From: an uncultured Clostridia bacterium
GTDB lineage: Bacteria > Bacillota > Clostridia > Christensenellales > Borkfalkiaceae
DNA: 6,589 nt
Assembly (NCBI GenBank): GCA_905235815.1
Contig: CAJOMT010000073.1
Coordinates: 1-6,589, forward strand
Direction: 5' to 3'
The notes beneath the pieces are model-generated. The model was given only the letters and a program-made list of their open reading frames with translations, ran no database searches and was not told the DNA's origin. Position numbers and translations under genes: made by a program. Below, one piece after another: positions 1 through 6,506 of this stretch (positions are counted from its first letter, which is position 1; every line of letters begins with the position of its first letter).

Positions 1-197
1 CAAATGTGTTTCTGCAACACAAAATAAGGTCTATCTGTTCGCCCGAAGTCTCATGGTTCGCGGTTTCGTACTGTTCTCTCCGCCCACTGTTGGGTTTTTA
101 CGCGGTTTAAGTCAATACGGCTTCTGCCAAGTATAATCGCTTAACGAACGTCAGCGGCAAGCAATGGTATTTTGCCTGCCGCCCGTATTCGGTTTGT
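1..197 (-). other. Gene-free, hairpin-rich stretch; candidate leader or small RNA of unknown type
   Basis: No coding frame here looks real on either strand, and the stretch is visibly richer in G+C than the A/T-rich DNA next to it. It holds several inverted repeats. GCGGCA-A-GCAA (154-164) pairs with TTGC-C-TGCCGC (172-182). AATACGG (114-120) pairs with CCGTATT (183-189), enclosing the first. CCCA (83-86) pairs with TGGG (91-94). TGTGTT (5-10) pairs with AACACA (16-21). A leftward promoter sits just upstream, so a structured minus-strand RNA or an mRNA leader is plausible. I could not match it to tmRNA, RNase P RNA, SRP RNA, 6S RNA, a T-box or any riboswitch I know. It could also be the edge of a mobile element. 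Confidence 0.3.
154..182. repeat. Inverted repeat forming an interrupted 10-bp hairpin
   Basis: The arms GCGGCA/TGCCGC and GCAA/TTGC are separated by a single A-C mismatch and close a 7-base loop (165-171). The hairpin is GC-rich at its base. It is directly enclosed by AATACGG/CCGTATT, so the two stems could stack in a transcript from either strand. Confidence 0.55.
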
Positions 198-203
198 ACG
201 TTT

Positions 204-232
204 ATTATATCACTTTTATTCGCATTTGTAAA
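204..232 (-). promoter_or_regulatory. Near-consensus sigma-70-type promoter pointing left
   Basis: On the minus strand, TTTACA (232-227) and a perfect TATAAT (209-204) are separated by exactly 17 bp, matching 11 of 12 consensus positions. The expected start is an A near position 197. Transcription would run leftward, away from the end of the AAA+ gene, through the hairpin-rich stretch and out of the window. Such hexamers are easier to find by chance in AT-rich DNA, but the spacing and the intergenic location favour a real promoter. Confidence 0.6.
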
Positions 233-275
233 GGTTAAGGTGTCGTAAATTTGCGACACCTTACCGATTTTTTTT
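233..275 (+). terminator. Hairpin with T-run: intrinsic terminator on the plus strand, or operator-like inverted repeat
   Basis: TAAGGTGTCG (236-245) and CGACACCTTA (254-263) form a perfect 10-bp stem around an 8-base loop. Two more G-C pairs (233-234 with 264-265) are possible if T235 is bulged. Eight T follow at 268-275, so on the plus strand this has the form of a rho-independent terminator. Read on the minus strand, the hairpin is followed only by TTTACA, so it would end the operon poorly. It also abuts the -35 box of the leftward promoter, so it could instead be a repressor site. Confidence 0.55.
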
Positions 276-294
276 GATTTTTTTGTCGTTTTTT
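268..294. other. Three phased T-tracts, likely curved DNA
   Basis: Runs of eight, seven and six T (268-275, 278-284, 289-294) have centres about 10 bases apart, close to one helical turn. Phased A/T tracts of this kind are known to bend DNA. They lie between the end of the AAA+ gene and the inverted repeat, about 70-100 bp upstream of the predicted leftward start site. The first tract also serves as the T-run of the predicted terminator. Confidence 0.45.
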
Positions 295-329
295 GCTATT
301 TAGTCATTTTCAAATGTACAATCTTCTAA

Positions 330-1505
330 TTACACCATATAATTGCAAGATATTTGAGCAAACCGTTCTTTTATAGCACGATTAATCTTCCTGAGATTAT
401 TTAACTTTGAATAATCAATGTTATACAAGATGGTTTTATCCGTTTTAGATATCGTAACGTCAAGTTTTTCTTCAAATTTTTTAATTGTGACATCGATTTT
501 CTTATACATATATTTCTTTTTTTCTTCATCAGAAAGCAGTTGGAATTGACATACATAATCAAACCGAGAACGCAGTTCAGGCGAAAGCCTTTTTCTGTAA
601 TTTTCAGGAGTAAGATTTGACGTAAATATAATTATATATCCATCTAAATCGTACTCATTTGATTGAGAATCAGTAAAACCACCTTCCTCTAAAAGATTAA
701 GAAAGAAATTGAAGACAGGATTATCGGCTTTCTCGAATTTGTCAATCAAAATCAATCCAATATCGCTTTTTTCAATTTGCATGGGTAATTCGCCAGTATC
801 ACTACCGATATAGCCACGTGGCGAACCAATTAGACTATTCAAAGAATCCTTACTGCTATAATTGCCAAAACTAATCTTACAAAGGCTTTTTTTACTGTTC
901 AAAGCTTTGTGCATTAGTCTGCCGACTTCAGTTTTTCCTATGCCAGATTCTCCCATAAGAAAAATAGAAAAAACTTTTTGCTCACCCAATTTATGGAACA
1001 ATTTAAAGGATTTAAGCTTGTCTGCTAAACCTTCCTTGAACTTTTTATGACCGACGAGATTCTTATTTATAAACTCCAAAAACGCTGTTAATTCATCGTT
1101 GGATAGTTCGTTTATTGTCTTTTTGTGCTTATTAGGGGTTTCTTCTTCCGCTTGCATTGCACATTCTTGTTTCGTTTCTATTTCCAATAAAGAAGAACTG
1201 ACAAAAACATGACGGAATACATCCATTGCAATTTCTTTAACTTTATCTTCACAAATGAATATGACACTCTCAGGCAAGGAATTTAATAATCCCTGCATGT
1301 TATGTATAAACTCTCGGTGAACATTAAGATTTTCAACCCAATTCGTAATATCAATTGCGTATTTTTCAGAATCACATTTTAATTTTTCAAGAAATTGTCC
1401 CTGTAATTCAATTGCAGATGCAAACAGTATCCCACTATTCGCATAGTGTGATTTTACTGATTGAAAGTCTTTAAATCTATAAAGTTTTAACTCTCTTTCA
1501 ATCAT
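330..1505 (-). CDS. Clp/Hsp100-type AAA+ ATPase with one module and a substituted Walker B glutamate
   Basis: The 391-residue protein has an unassigned N-terminal region (1-130) with an acidic, lysine-rich linker. One AAA+ module resembling the second module of ClpB follows. The module opens with NLVGHKKFKEGL (149-160). It has Walker A GESGIGKT (185-192), a pore-loop-like GSPRGYIG (227-234), Walker B LILID (251-255), sensor 1 N297 in FTSNLT, an arginine finger at R314 in SRFD and a sensor 2 arginine near R372. The residue after the Walker B aspartate is lysine (K256) where ClpB has the catalytic glutamate, so ATP binding is likely but hydrolysis is doubtful. There is no ClpB N-domain, no first AAA+ module and no visible ClpP-docking loop, so a protease-linked unfoldase is unlikely. 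The start overlaps the end of the preceding gene by 8 bp and has an AGGAG site inside that gene, consistent with coupled translation. A role as a nucleotide-gated switch or scaffold is inferred. Confidence 0.92.
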   Translation of the reverse strand: MIERELKLYRFKDFQSVKSHYANSGILFASAIELQGQFLEKLKCDSEKYAIDITNWVENLNVHREFIHNMQGLLNSLPESVIFICEDKVKEIAMDVFRHVFVSSSLLEIETKQECAMQAEEETPNKHKKTINELSNDELTAFLEFINKNLVGHKKFKEGLADKLKSFKLFHKLGEQKVFSIFLMGESGIGKTEVGRLMHKALNSKKSLCKISFGNYSSKDSLNSLIGSPRGYIGSDTGELPMQIEKSDIGLILIDKFEKADNPVFNFFLNLLEEGGFTDSQSNEYDLDGYIIIFTSNLTPENYRKRLSPELRSRFDYVCQFQLLSDEEKKKYMYKKIDVTIKKFEEKLDVTISKTDKTILYNIDYSKLNNLRKINRAIKERFAQISCNYMV

Positions 1506-2403
1506 TTTGTCTTCTCCTAAAAATCCGTTTTAAAAAACATGGCTTGGGGCTTGGCCGAACTATTGATTTATCATGTTCCTTAATTTTTATATTTTGTACA
1601 ATAGCCATTAAATCGATAAAAATGTAGTCCTCATTTTCTTTCAATGTGGTGTGCAAATCATAGGAGGCTATTTTTACTTCATCGCTACTGCTCTGTATCT
1701 CATCTTCTGAATCGTTTGACTGTCCCATTGTATTGCCTAAATTGACGAAAAAATCAAATGTGCTGTTAATTTCCGAGCCGCGTATTGTTCCTTTATACAC
1801 TCCGATTATACTAACATCTCCAATCAACAAATCGTCGATGGAATATTTGTTTTCAAATTCTCCTTCTCCTGACATTGGTATCTTCATAATGATATTCTTT
1901 TTATCGAATGTTGAAGAAAGCAAATATGAATAATCTTTTGCCAAAGAATTTAATGCTTTGTTAATATCAATACCATTAGCAACTTGTCCTTTTATAATAT
2001 CCCGCGATAAAACTTTGAACATTCGGATTAATTGTTCGTTTTCTAATTGCAACTTGAGATTATCTAATCTAATCAAATCCCCATCCGAAACGTCTGATAA
2101 ATTTTGTTTTTGATCAGCCATTTCAAGGACGTCAGATAGGATGTTCGATTTTGTCTGTTTTACCGTAAAAGAATCAGATACTTTTACAGACTTCAAACTA
2201 TCGATGCTGGATTTCGCGCCAATATCGGCTGAAATAATTCCGTTAATACCAACAGACAATCCTGCATTTATCTTATCTTGACTATTTATTTCAGTTTTAT
2301 TTTCCATCACACGATTCTCCAAAACTACATTATTGCGAATCATTCGCAATTCGTACACTTTTTCGAGATTAATGTAATAGAGACTAAATAATTCTTTTTC
2401 CAT
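1498..2403 (-). CDS. DUF6414-like protein of unknown function
   Basis: This 301-residue protein has no enzyme motif that I recognise. Its layout resembles my recollection of DUF6414: an N-terminal YYINLEKV segment, a Gly/Ser-rich stretch (48-75), a short element DGDLIRLDNLKL (107-118), a charged helix to about 140, then a strand-rich part including LLIGDVSIIGVYKGTI (192-207). An acidic Ser-rich patch (229-242) and a very basic end (KRIFRRR at 292-298) follow. I see no signal peptide or clear membrane helix, so it is probably cytosolic, and the basic tail could contact nucleic acid. The ATG has GGAG at 2413-2416, nine bases upstream. The gene starts 6 bp after the large restriction-modification gene, in the same frame, with that gene's TAA as the only barrier. 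Its end overlaps the ATPase gene, which suggests a shared role with that protein. The family assignment is from memory and needs a profile search. Confidence 0.85.
   Translation of the reverse strand: MEKELFSLYYINLEKVYELRMIRNNVVLENRVMENKTEINSQDKINAGLSVGINGIISADIGAKSSIDSLKSVKVSDSFTVKQTKSNILSDVLEMADQKQNLSDVSDGDLIRLDNLKLQLENEQLIRMFKVLSRDIIKGQVANGIDINKALNSLAKDYSYLLSSTFDKKNIIMKIPMSGEGEFENKYSIDDLLIGDVSIIGVYKGTIRGSEINSTFDFFVNLGNTMGQSNDSEDEIQSSSDEVKIASYDLHTTLKENEDYIFIDLMAIVQNIKIKEHDKSIVRPSPKPCFLKRIFRRRQND
1514..1518 (-). promoter_or_regulatory. Ribosome binding site of the AAA+ gene, inside the DUF6414-like gene
   Basis: AGGAG lies eight bases before the ATG at 1505, within the last codons of the preceding gene. 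With the 8-bp overlap (ATGATTGA) this supports the chosen start and suggests that the two proteins are made together by coupled translation. Confidence 0.8.
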
Positions 2404-2409
2404 AACAGT

Positions 2410-5400
2410 TTACTCCATAGGTTTGATCATGGATTCGATGAAGGCGATTTCGGATTCGTCGAGGTTGTATTTGGCGTAGAGTTGGCGGTCGATTTCGGGT
2501 ATTGACTTCGACCAGTCTATATCCGAATTTTCCGTAAAGTTTTGCATGGGGACATTTAACCAAACACCCTTTTTATTGTCTTGTGTTACCTTTAATGTTC
2601 CAAGTAAAGCTCTTGCAAATTTGGTTTTTATATACTTAAAAGCCGCACTTGCCTCATTTAAAGTATTGAATGCTCCAATGCTTATAAATGTTTGAGTATG
2701 CCCGATCAGGGGTTCCCCGATCAGGGGTGTTGACAAAACTTCGCCTATTGCTCCTGATCCATTTGCCTTTGGGATTATAATCTTATAATATTCGAGATTC
2801 CCATGCGGCTCTAAATAATCTTTTTGGATCCATTTGTAATACCTTTGAGTGCCAACAAGACCAATCAGTTGTACATACTCTTTTCCGTCAATGGGTTGAT
2901 CATCATACAGCACATCAGCCAATTTGGAAAAAATATTTGTTGTCACGTCATAGGTATGTCCTTTACTGAGCCTACTCGCAATTTCAGGGTGTTCTTGATG
3001 CAACTTTTTGCTCAATTTATAACTCTCCGGCGCAAAAACAAGATTGGCAATACTGACAAAATTTTCATTAACAACTTTATGTAAAATTGAGTTCAACTCA
3101 GGATAAGGCGTGAATGTACCAATTTTTCCGTAGTTTTGATTTCTGTCATGATAGGTAATAACAATTCCGCCTTTTGCCCCTGATTCAGGAAACACCTTAG
3201 AGTTATCAGGCTCATAAAAAGTTACCTTTATATGTTCATTTTTGAGCATTTTTTGATTCCATGCTTTTGGAGTTTTCCCCACATTGAATAAAAATTTTGC
3301 AGGGGTAATCATACAAGATATGTTTGATAACCTGTATGAAGCATCCATAAAGTAGTTATAAATTGCAGGCTCGCTCGTATCCGCGGCAATTCCTTGATAA
3401 GGCGGATTACCTACTATCGCGTCGAATTTAATCATATTTGTTTCTCCTTGTTCGGGATAGTCTGTTAACATAATTTCATTAAACAGTTTGTTTTGTGTCA
3501 GTATCTTTGCAATCTTGTCATAGTCGATTTCATCATCTGTTTTCACTTCAAGCAAATCCGTTGCAACAAATTCGCTTGCAATATTCGCCACGTTCAGTCC
3601 GAGCATTTCATATAACTTTCTCGTAAGTTCATAGCAAACAGATGATTTCGGGATAGTGTAGATCGTATCGGCGACAATCGTTTTATCTATTCCGAGAGCT
3701 GTTAACTTTTTGCAAAGCGCAACAGCATATTCGCCTGACGTACCGGCAATATCCAAAATTCTGCCACGTTTTTCAGCGACCTCTTTCATAAAATCATCAG
3801 GGAACAGTCCAACCATATCATCACAGATATTCGACGGGGTAATGACAATGGCATCGCCAAGTTTCCCGAACTTTTTGACGGCAACGTTTGCCTTGTCTTC
3901 GGGCGACATATCTGACTGCGACAAATCGTTCAAATCTTGTATTCTGTAATCCAAGTTGCTCAATTTAAACTTGTCCATCTTTTGGTGAATCAGAGTCAGT
4001 ACCTGTTTATTCAACCCAAGATTTTTTGCAATTCGACGATTGTCTTCCGACTCAAATTTGTCTATAATATCGGAAACGGAAATTACTCTGTCTTTTGTAA
4101 CGAAAGCAAATAACAGGATACGGACGTAATAACTCTGTATCTTCTTGGTTAAGATGATCTCTTGCTTTCGCTGTTCGTCCGCTGTCGTCGGCGCGGATTG
4201 CTCGTTTCCGGTCGGATTTGTGCCGGTATCATCATCGGCATTAGGTGTTTCGCCGTCGGGAACGTCAAGATTTCCGCTGTCGTCATCTCCGTCTTTACCC
4301 TCGTGTGCGGGCGCAGATAAACCCGATTTGGAGCCGATCTCGTTTTCTTGTTCGATAACAGACCGGAAAAAGTCGTCTTCCAACAAACTCAAATCGACAG
4401 GCGTTTCAAGGGCTTCGTCCTTAATGCCTTTATCCTTTTGATAATTGCTGACCGCCTGCAAAATATCCGCCGCCTTGACTTCAACAATTTTATCTGCGTT
4501 GATTTTGACGATAGGCGATATGCGAAGTTCTTTTTCAATGCGGCTTTCCAATTTGGAATTTCCGCCTGTGTCAACGTTAGCATTATAGATTTTTGACTTG
4601 GTTTCTTGCATTACAAACATTCTGTTCGGCATAAAATCGACGAGCAGAGTTTGAGGCTTCATATTGTATTTGATTGTATCGCCGTTATCGTCAACGTAAG
4701 TTTTTATATATTGATTTTGCAGACGGAAAATGGCTTGATCGTATTCCTGCGGTGAAGCGGTATCTTTGAGATAGAGCATCGTATCCCATTCGGGAACGGT
4801 GCTACCCGTAAGCATACGGTTTACGGTTAAAGTAATAGTCTTTTTTTCTTGCGCTTCCGCTTCACTGATAGCGGTTTTTATATAGTCGGTGGTCTTATAA
4901 AGATTTGGATTATCCACACCTGAAATATTTATAATTTCATATTCACTTAAATTACGGAACTTGTCGGCATTGTCTTTGATAAGAGCTTCCAAGGCGTCGC
5001 AAGAAGCGCAATAAGGCAAAACTATGACGATATGACGGCACATTTTGCCGTCCTTTATTTTGTCATAATCAAGAAAACCCAAAAGATTGTCATCGACCTT
5101 GCTGCCGTCGATTACTTCCAATAAATCAAGAATTTCTTGCTCGTATTTGAATTTTTTATGTAAACCGGTATCCACTTTTTTAATGGATTGGGGCTTGAAA
5201 AGCGCAGAGAAAGCATAGGTCGTACCGGATTTTTGCAACTCATCTAACCGTTTGCGAGAAGACTCGTTCGGGTTAAACGCGAAACGTACCATCTGCGGAA
5301 AACCATAATAAGGGTTATCCCATTCTTTATAGTTATCGTCTAAAATATGTTCTTTATCCCATGCCGCCTGATCGTCTGCAATATCTGTAAATTGGTAGAA

Positions 5401-6474
5401 AGCTATAATATCCTCTTTCTTAAATTCGCTTCCCATTAAGATGCGGTAAGGCGTACCCGAAAGATGTATCGTAGTATCTGCAGTCAGTGTCTTAACCACA
5501 TTTTCCGCATCTTCAACGTCTACAAAGTCATCTTCATCTTTCTTATGCTTTACGTCTTTTTCGTATCCCGAAGCCTTCAAAACAGCGCCGTATTTTTCAG
5601 CACGCGCGCCGAAATGCGTTTCATCAACAAGCAAAAGATCTATCGGTTGACCAAAAATCTCTTGGTGCTTGTCTTTGATAATGTCTCCCTGTAAATCTTG
5701 AAGAGTCAAAAAGACTGCAACTTTTCTTCCTGCTGCTAATCTTTCTGTAATAATATGATTGTTGTGGCTTAGTTCATCGCTTGAAATAAAATCATAATCC
5801 GCAAACTTCACATGACTTTCAACCGTCTTCTTCCATTCAAGGCGCACGTCCGCTTTTGCGGAAACGATTACAACTAATTTTGCACCCATTTGAACAGCGC
5901 AACACATTGAAGTAAATGACTTTCCAAAACGCATAACTGCGTACATCAAAAGATTTTTACGACCGTTATCTCGTGCCGTTTTGAACGCTTGAATTGTCTT
6001 ATCTTGATTGGGACGAGGATCATAAGTTTCGGTGCGTGCAAATGTAAACGTTTCGGCTAAACGATTTTCAGCATTATAGAATTGATATTTCCCGGTGTTA
6101 TCGGCATAGTCCTTTTCTATATCGGCAATGGCTTCAGTGATATCGTCGGCGTTTGCATTCTTGAAGAACTCTTTTGAATAATATATACCTGTTGGTAAGC
6201 CCGTTGGCAAAAGTCTTTCTCTATGCTTATCTATCTCTAAAAACTGATGAACGGAAAAATCACGGAAATAAACATCATCGTTTATTCTCGCGGAGCCTTC
6301 GTATTGTTTTTTAAGTTCGGGAAAGTGTACGCTCCATTCCTGCAAACGAACCGATACAGGGCGGTAAGTATCGCCGACCTTCAAATAGTTCGGAATCGTA
6401 TTTGTTGTAAAAGCATAGATATGCGGCTCAACTCTTCCGATTATGATTTCATCTAAAAGTGTTTTATCTACCAT
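2410..6474 (-). CDS. Single-polypeptide restriction-modification enzyme: GIY-YIG-like domain, SF2 helicase, Eco57I-type adenine methylase
   Basis: The 1354-residue protein probably modifies and restricts DNA in one chain. Residues 1-100 resemble a GIY-YIG/T5orf172 nuclease fold (HIYAF 18-22, YLKVGDT 30-36, R43, and H76/E80 as possible catalytic residues). Residues 150-620 form an SF2 motor: Walker A variant MRFGKS 181-186, DETH 284-287, SGTPYR 339-344, motif V around 553-567 and motif VI around QAIFRLQN 580-587. An acidic, Gly/Pro/Thr-rich linker (712-768) leads to an N6-adenine methylase with motif I DIAGTSGEYA 908-917 and motif IV NPPY 1023-1026, followed by KGGIVITYH at 1101-1109 as in Eco57I-like enzymes. 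The C-terminal 200 or so residues should hold target recognition. The architecture recalls Type ISP enzymes (LlaGI, LlaBIII), but with a different nuclease domain. The start is fixed by an in-frame TGA two codons upstream and by AGGA at 6481-6484. The methylase and motor calls are firm, the nuclease call is moderate, and the recognition site is unknown. Confidence 0.93.
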   Translation of the reverse strand: MVDKTLLDEIIIGRVEPHIYAFTTNTIPNYLKVGDTYRPVSVRLQEWSVHFPELKKQYEGSARINDDVYFRDFSVHQFLEIDKHRERLLPTGLPTGIYYSKEFFKNANADDITEAIADIEKDYADNTGKYQFYNAENRLAETFTFARTETYDPRPNQDKTIQAFKTARDNGRKNLLMYAVMRFGKSFTSMCCAVQMGAKLVVIVSAKADVRLEWKKTVESHVKFADYDFISSDELSHNNHIITERLAAGRKVAVFLTLQDLQGDIIKDKHQEIFGQPIDLLLVDETHFGARAEKYGAVLKASGYEKDVKHKKDEDDFVDVEDAENVVKTLTADTTIHLSGTPYRILMGSEFKKEDIIAFYQFTDIADDQAAWDKEHILDDNYKEWDNPYYGFPQMVRFAFNPNESSRKRLDELQKSGTTYAFSALFKPQSIKKVDTGLHKKFKYEQEILDLLEVIDGSKVDDNLLGFLDYDKIKDGKMCRHIVIVLPYCASCDALEALIKDNADKFRNLSEYEIINISGVDNPNLYKTTDYIKTAISEAEAQEKKTITLTVNRMLTGSTVPEWDTMLYLKDTASPQEYDQAIFRLQNQYIKTYVDDNGDTIKYNMKPQTLLVDFMPNRMFVMQETKSKIYNANVDTGGNSKLESRIEKELRISPIVKINADKIVEVKAADILQAVSNYQKDKGIKDEALETPVDLSLLEDDFFRSVIEQENEIGSKSGLSAPAHEGKDGDDDSGNLDVPDGETPNADDDTGTNPTGNEQSAPTTADEQRKQEIILTKKIQSYYVRILLFAFVTKDRVISVSDIIDKFESEDNRRIAKNLGLNKQVLTLIHQKMDKFKLSNLDYRIQDLNDLSQSDMSPEDKANVAVKKFGKLGDAIVITPSNICDDMVGLFPDDFMKEVAEKRGRILDIAGTSGEYAVALCKKLTALGIDKTIVADTIYTIPKSSVCYELTRKLYEMLGLNVANIASEFVATDLLEVKTDDEIDYDKIAKILTQNKLFNEIMLTDYPEQGETNMIKFDAIVGNPPYQGIAADTSEPAIYNYFMDASYRLSNISCMITPAKFLFNVGKTPKAWNQKMLKNEHIKVTFYEPDNSKVFPESGAKGGIVITYHDRNQNYGKIGTFTPYPELNSILHKVVNENFVSIANLVFAPESYKLSKKLHQEHPEIASRLSKGHTYDVTTNIFSKLADVLYDDQPIDGKEYVQLIGLVGTQRYYKWIQKDYLEPHGNLEYYKIIIPKANGSGAIGEVLSTPLIGEPLIGHTQTFISIGAFNTLNEASAAFKYIKTKFARALLGTLKVTQDNKKGVWLNVPMQNFTENSDIDWSKSIPEIDRQLYAKYNLDESEIAFIESMIKPME
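2701..2728 (-). repeat. In-frame 13-bp direct repeat with a 15-bp period in the target-recognition region
   Basis: CCCGATCAGGGGT (plus strand) occurs at 2701-2713 and again at 2716-2728. In the protein this gives PLIGEPLIGHT around residues 1250-1260. The 15-bp period equals five codons, so a gain or loss of one unit would keep the frame. Related Eco57I-type proteins often have a similar Pro-Ile-Gly pattern before a conserved TQTF segment, so the repeat may be ordinary protein sequence. Confidence 0.5.
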
Positions 6475-6480
6475 AAATCA

Positions 6481-6484
6481 TCCT
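6481..6484 (-). promoter_or_regulatory. Ribosome binding site of the restriction-modification gene
   Basis: AGGA is spaced six bases before the ATG at 6474. The in-frame TGA at 6480-6478 excludes any earlier start, so this site and ATG define the N-terminus. I looked for a promoter further upstream (6485-6589) and found no -35/-10 pair with a proper spacing. Transcription may therefore start outside the window. Confidence 0.7.
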
Positions 6485-6506
6485 TTTTTCAGTAAAGTGA
6501 CAAATT

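Noticed and set aside
83..99. CCCA-CTGT-TGGG followed by five T as a plus-strand terminator
   Set aside because: A 4-bp stem is too weak to call on its own, and no upstream plus-strand gene is visible.
132..137. A perfect TATAAT on the plus strand as a rightward promoter
   Set aside because: No acceptable -35 hexamer lies 16-18 bp upstream (AAGTCA at 17 bp matches only 3 of 6), and there is no rightward gene to drive.
1..329. CRISPR array, tRNA gene or attachment site in the left intergenic stretch
   Set aside because: There are no regularly spaced repeats, no tRNA arm pattern, and no flanking direct repeat pair that would define an attachment site.
887..893. A run of seven T (A7 in the coding strand) in the AAA+ gene, with a similar run at 4841-4847 in the restriction gene, as phase-variation switches
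   Set aside because: Both encode Lys-Lys in an intact frame and are short. Runs of this length are common by chance in AT-rich genes.
330..1505. The AAA+ gene as a ClpA, ClpB or ClpX chaperone
   Set aside because: It has only one AAA+ module, no Clp N-domain or zinc-binding domain, no visible ClpP-docking loop, and a lysine in place of the Walker B glutamate.
862..6456. Nine other open frames of 62-98 codons inside the three genes (eight on the plus strand, and 4389-4583 on the minus strand)
   Set aside because: Each lies inside a much longer gene with clear family motifs, and none shows a domain or a convincing ribosome binding site.
2410..6474. The locus as a BREX or DISARM system, whose methylases resemble this one
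   Set aside because: BREX would need BrxC/PglY, PglZ and a Lon- or BrxL-like gene, and DISARM needs DrmA/DrmB. None is visible, and here helicase and methylase are fused in one chain.
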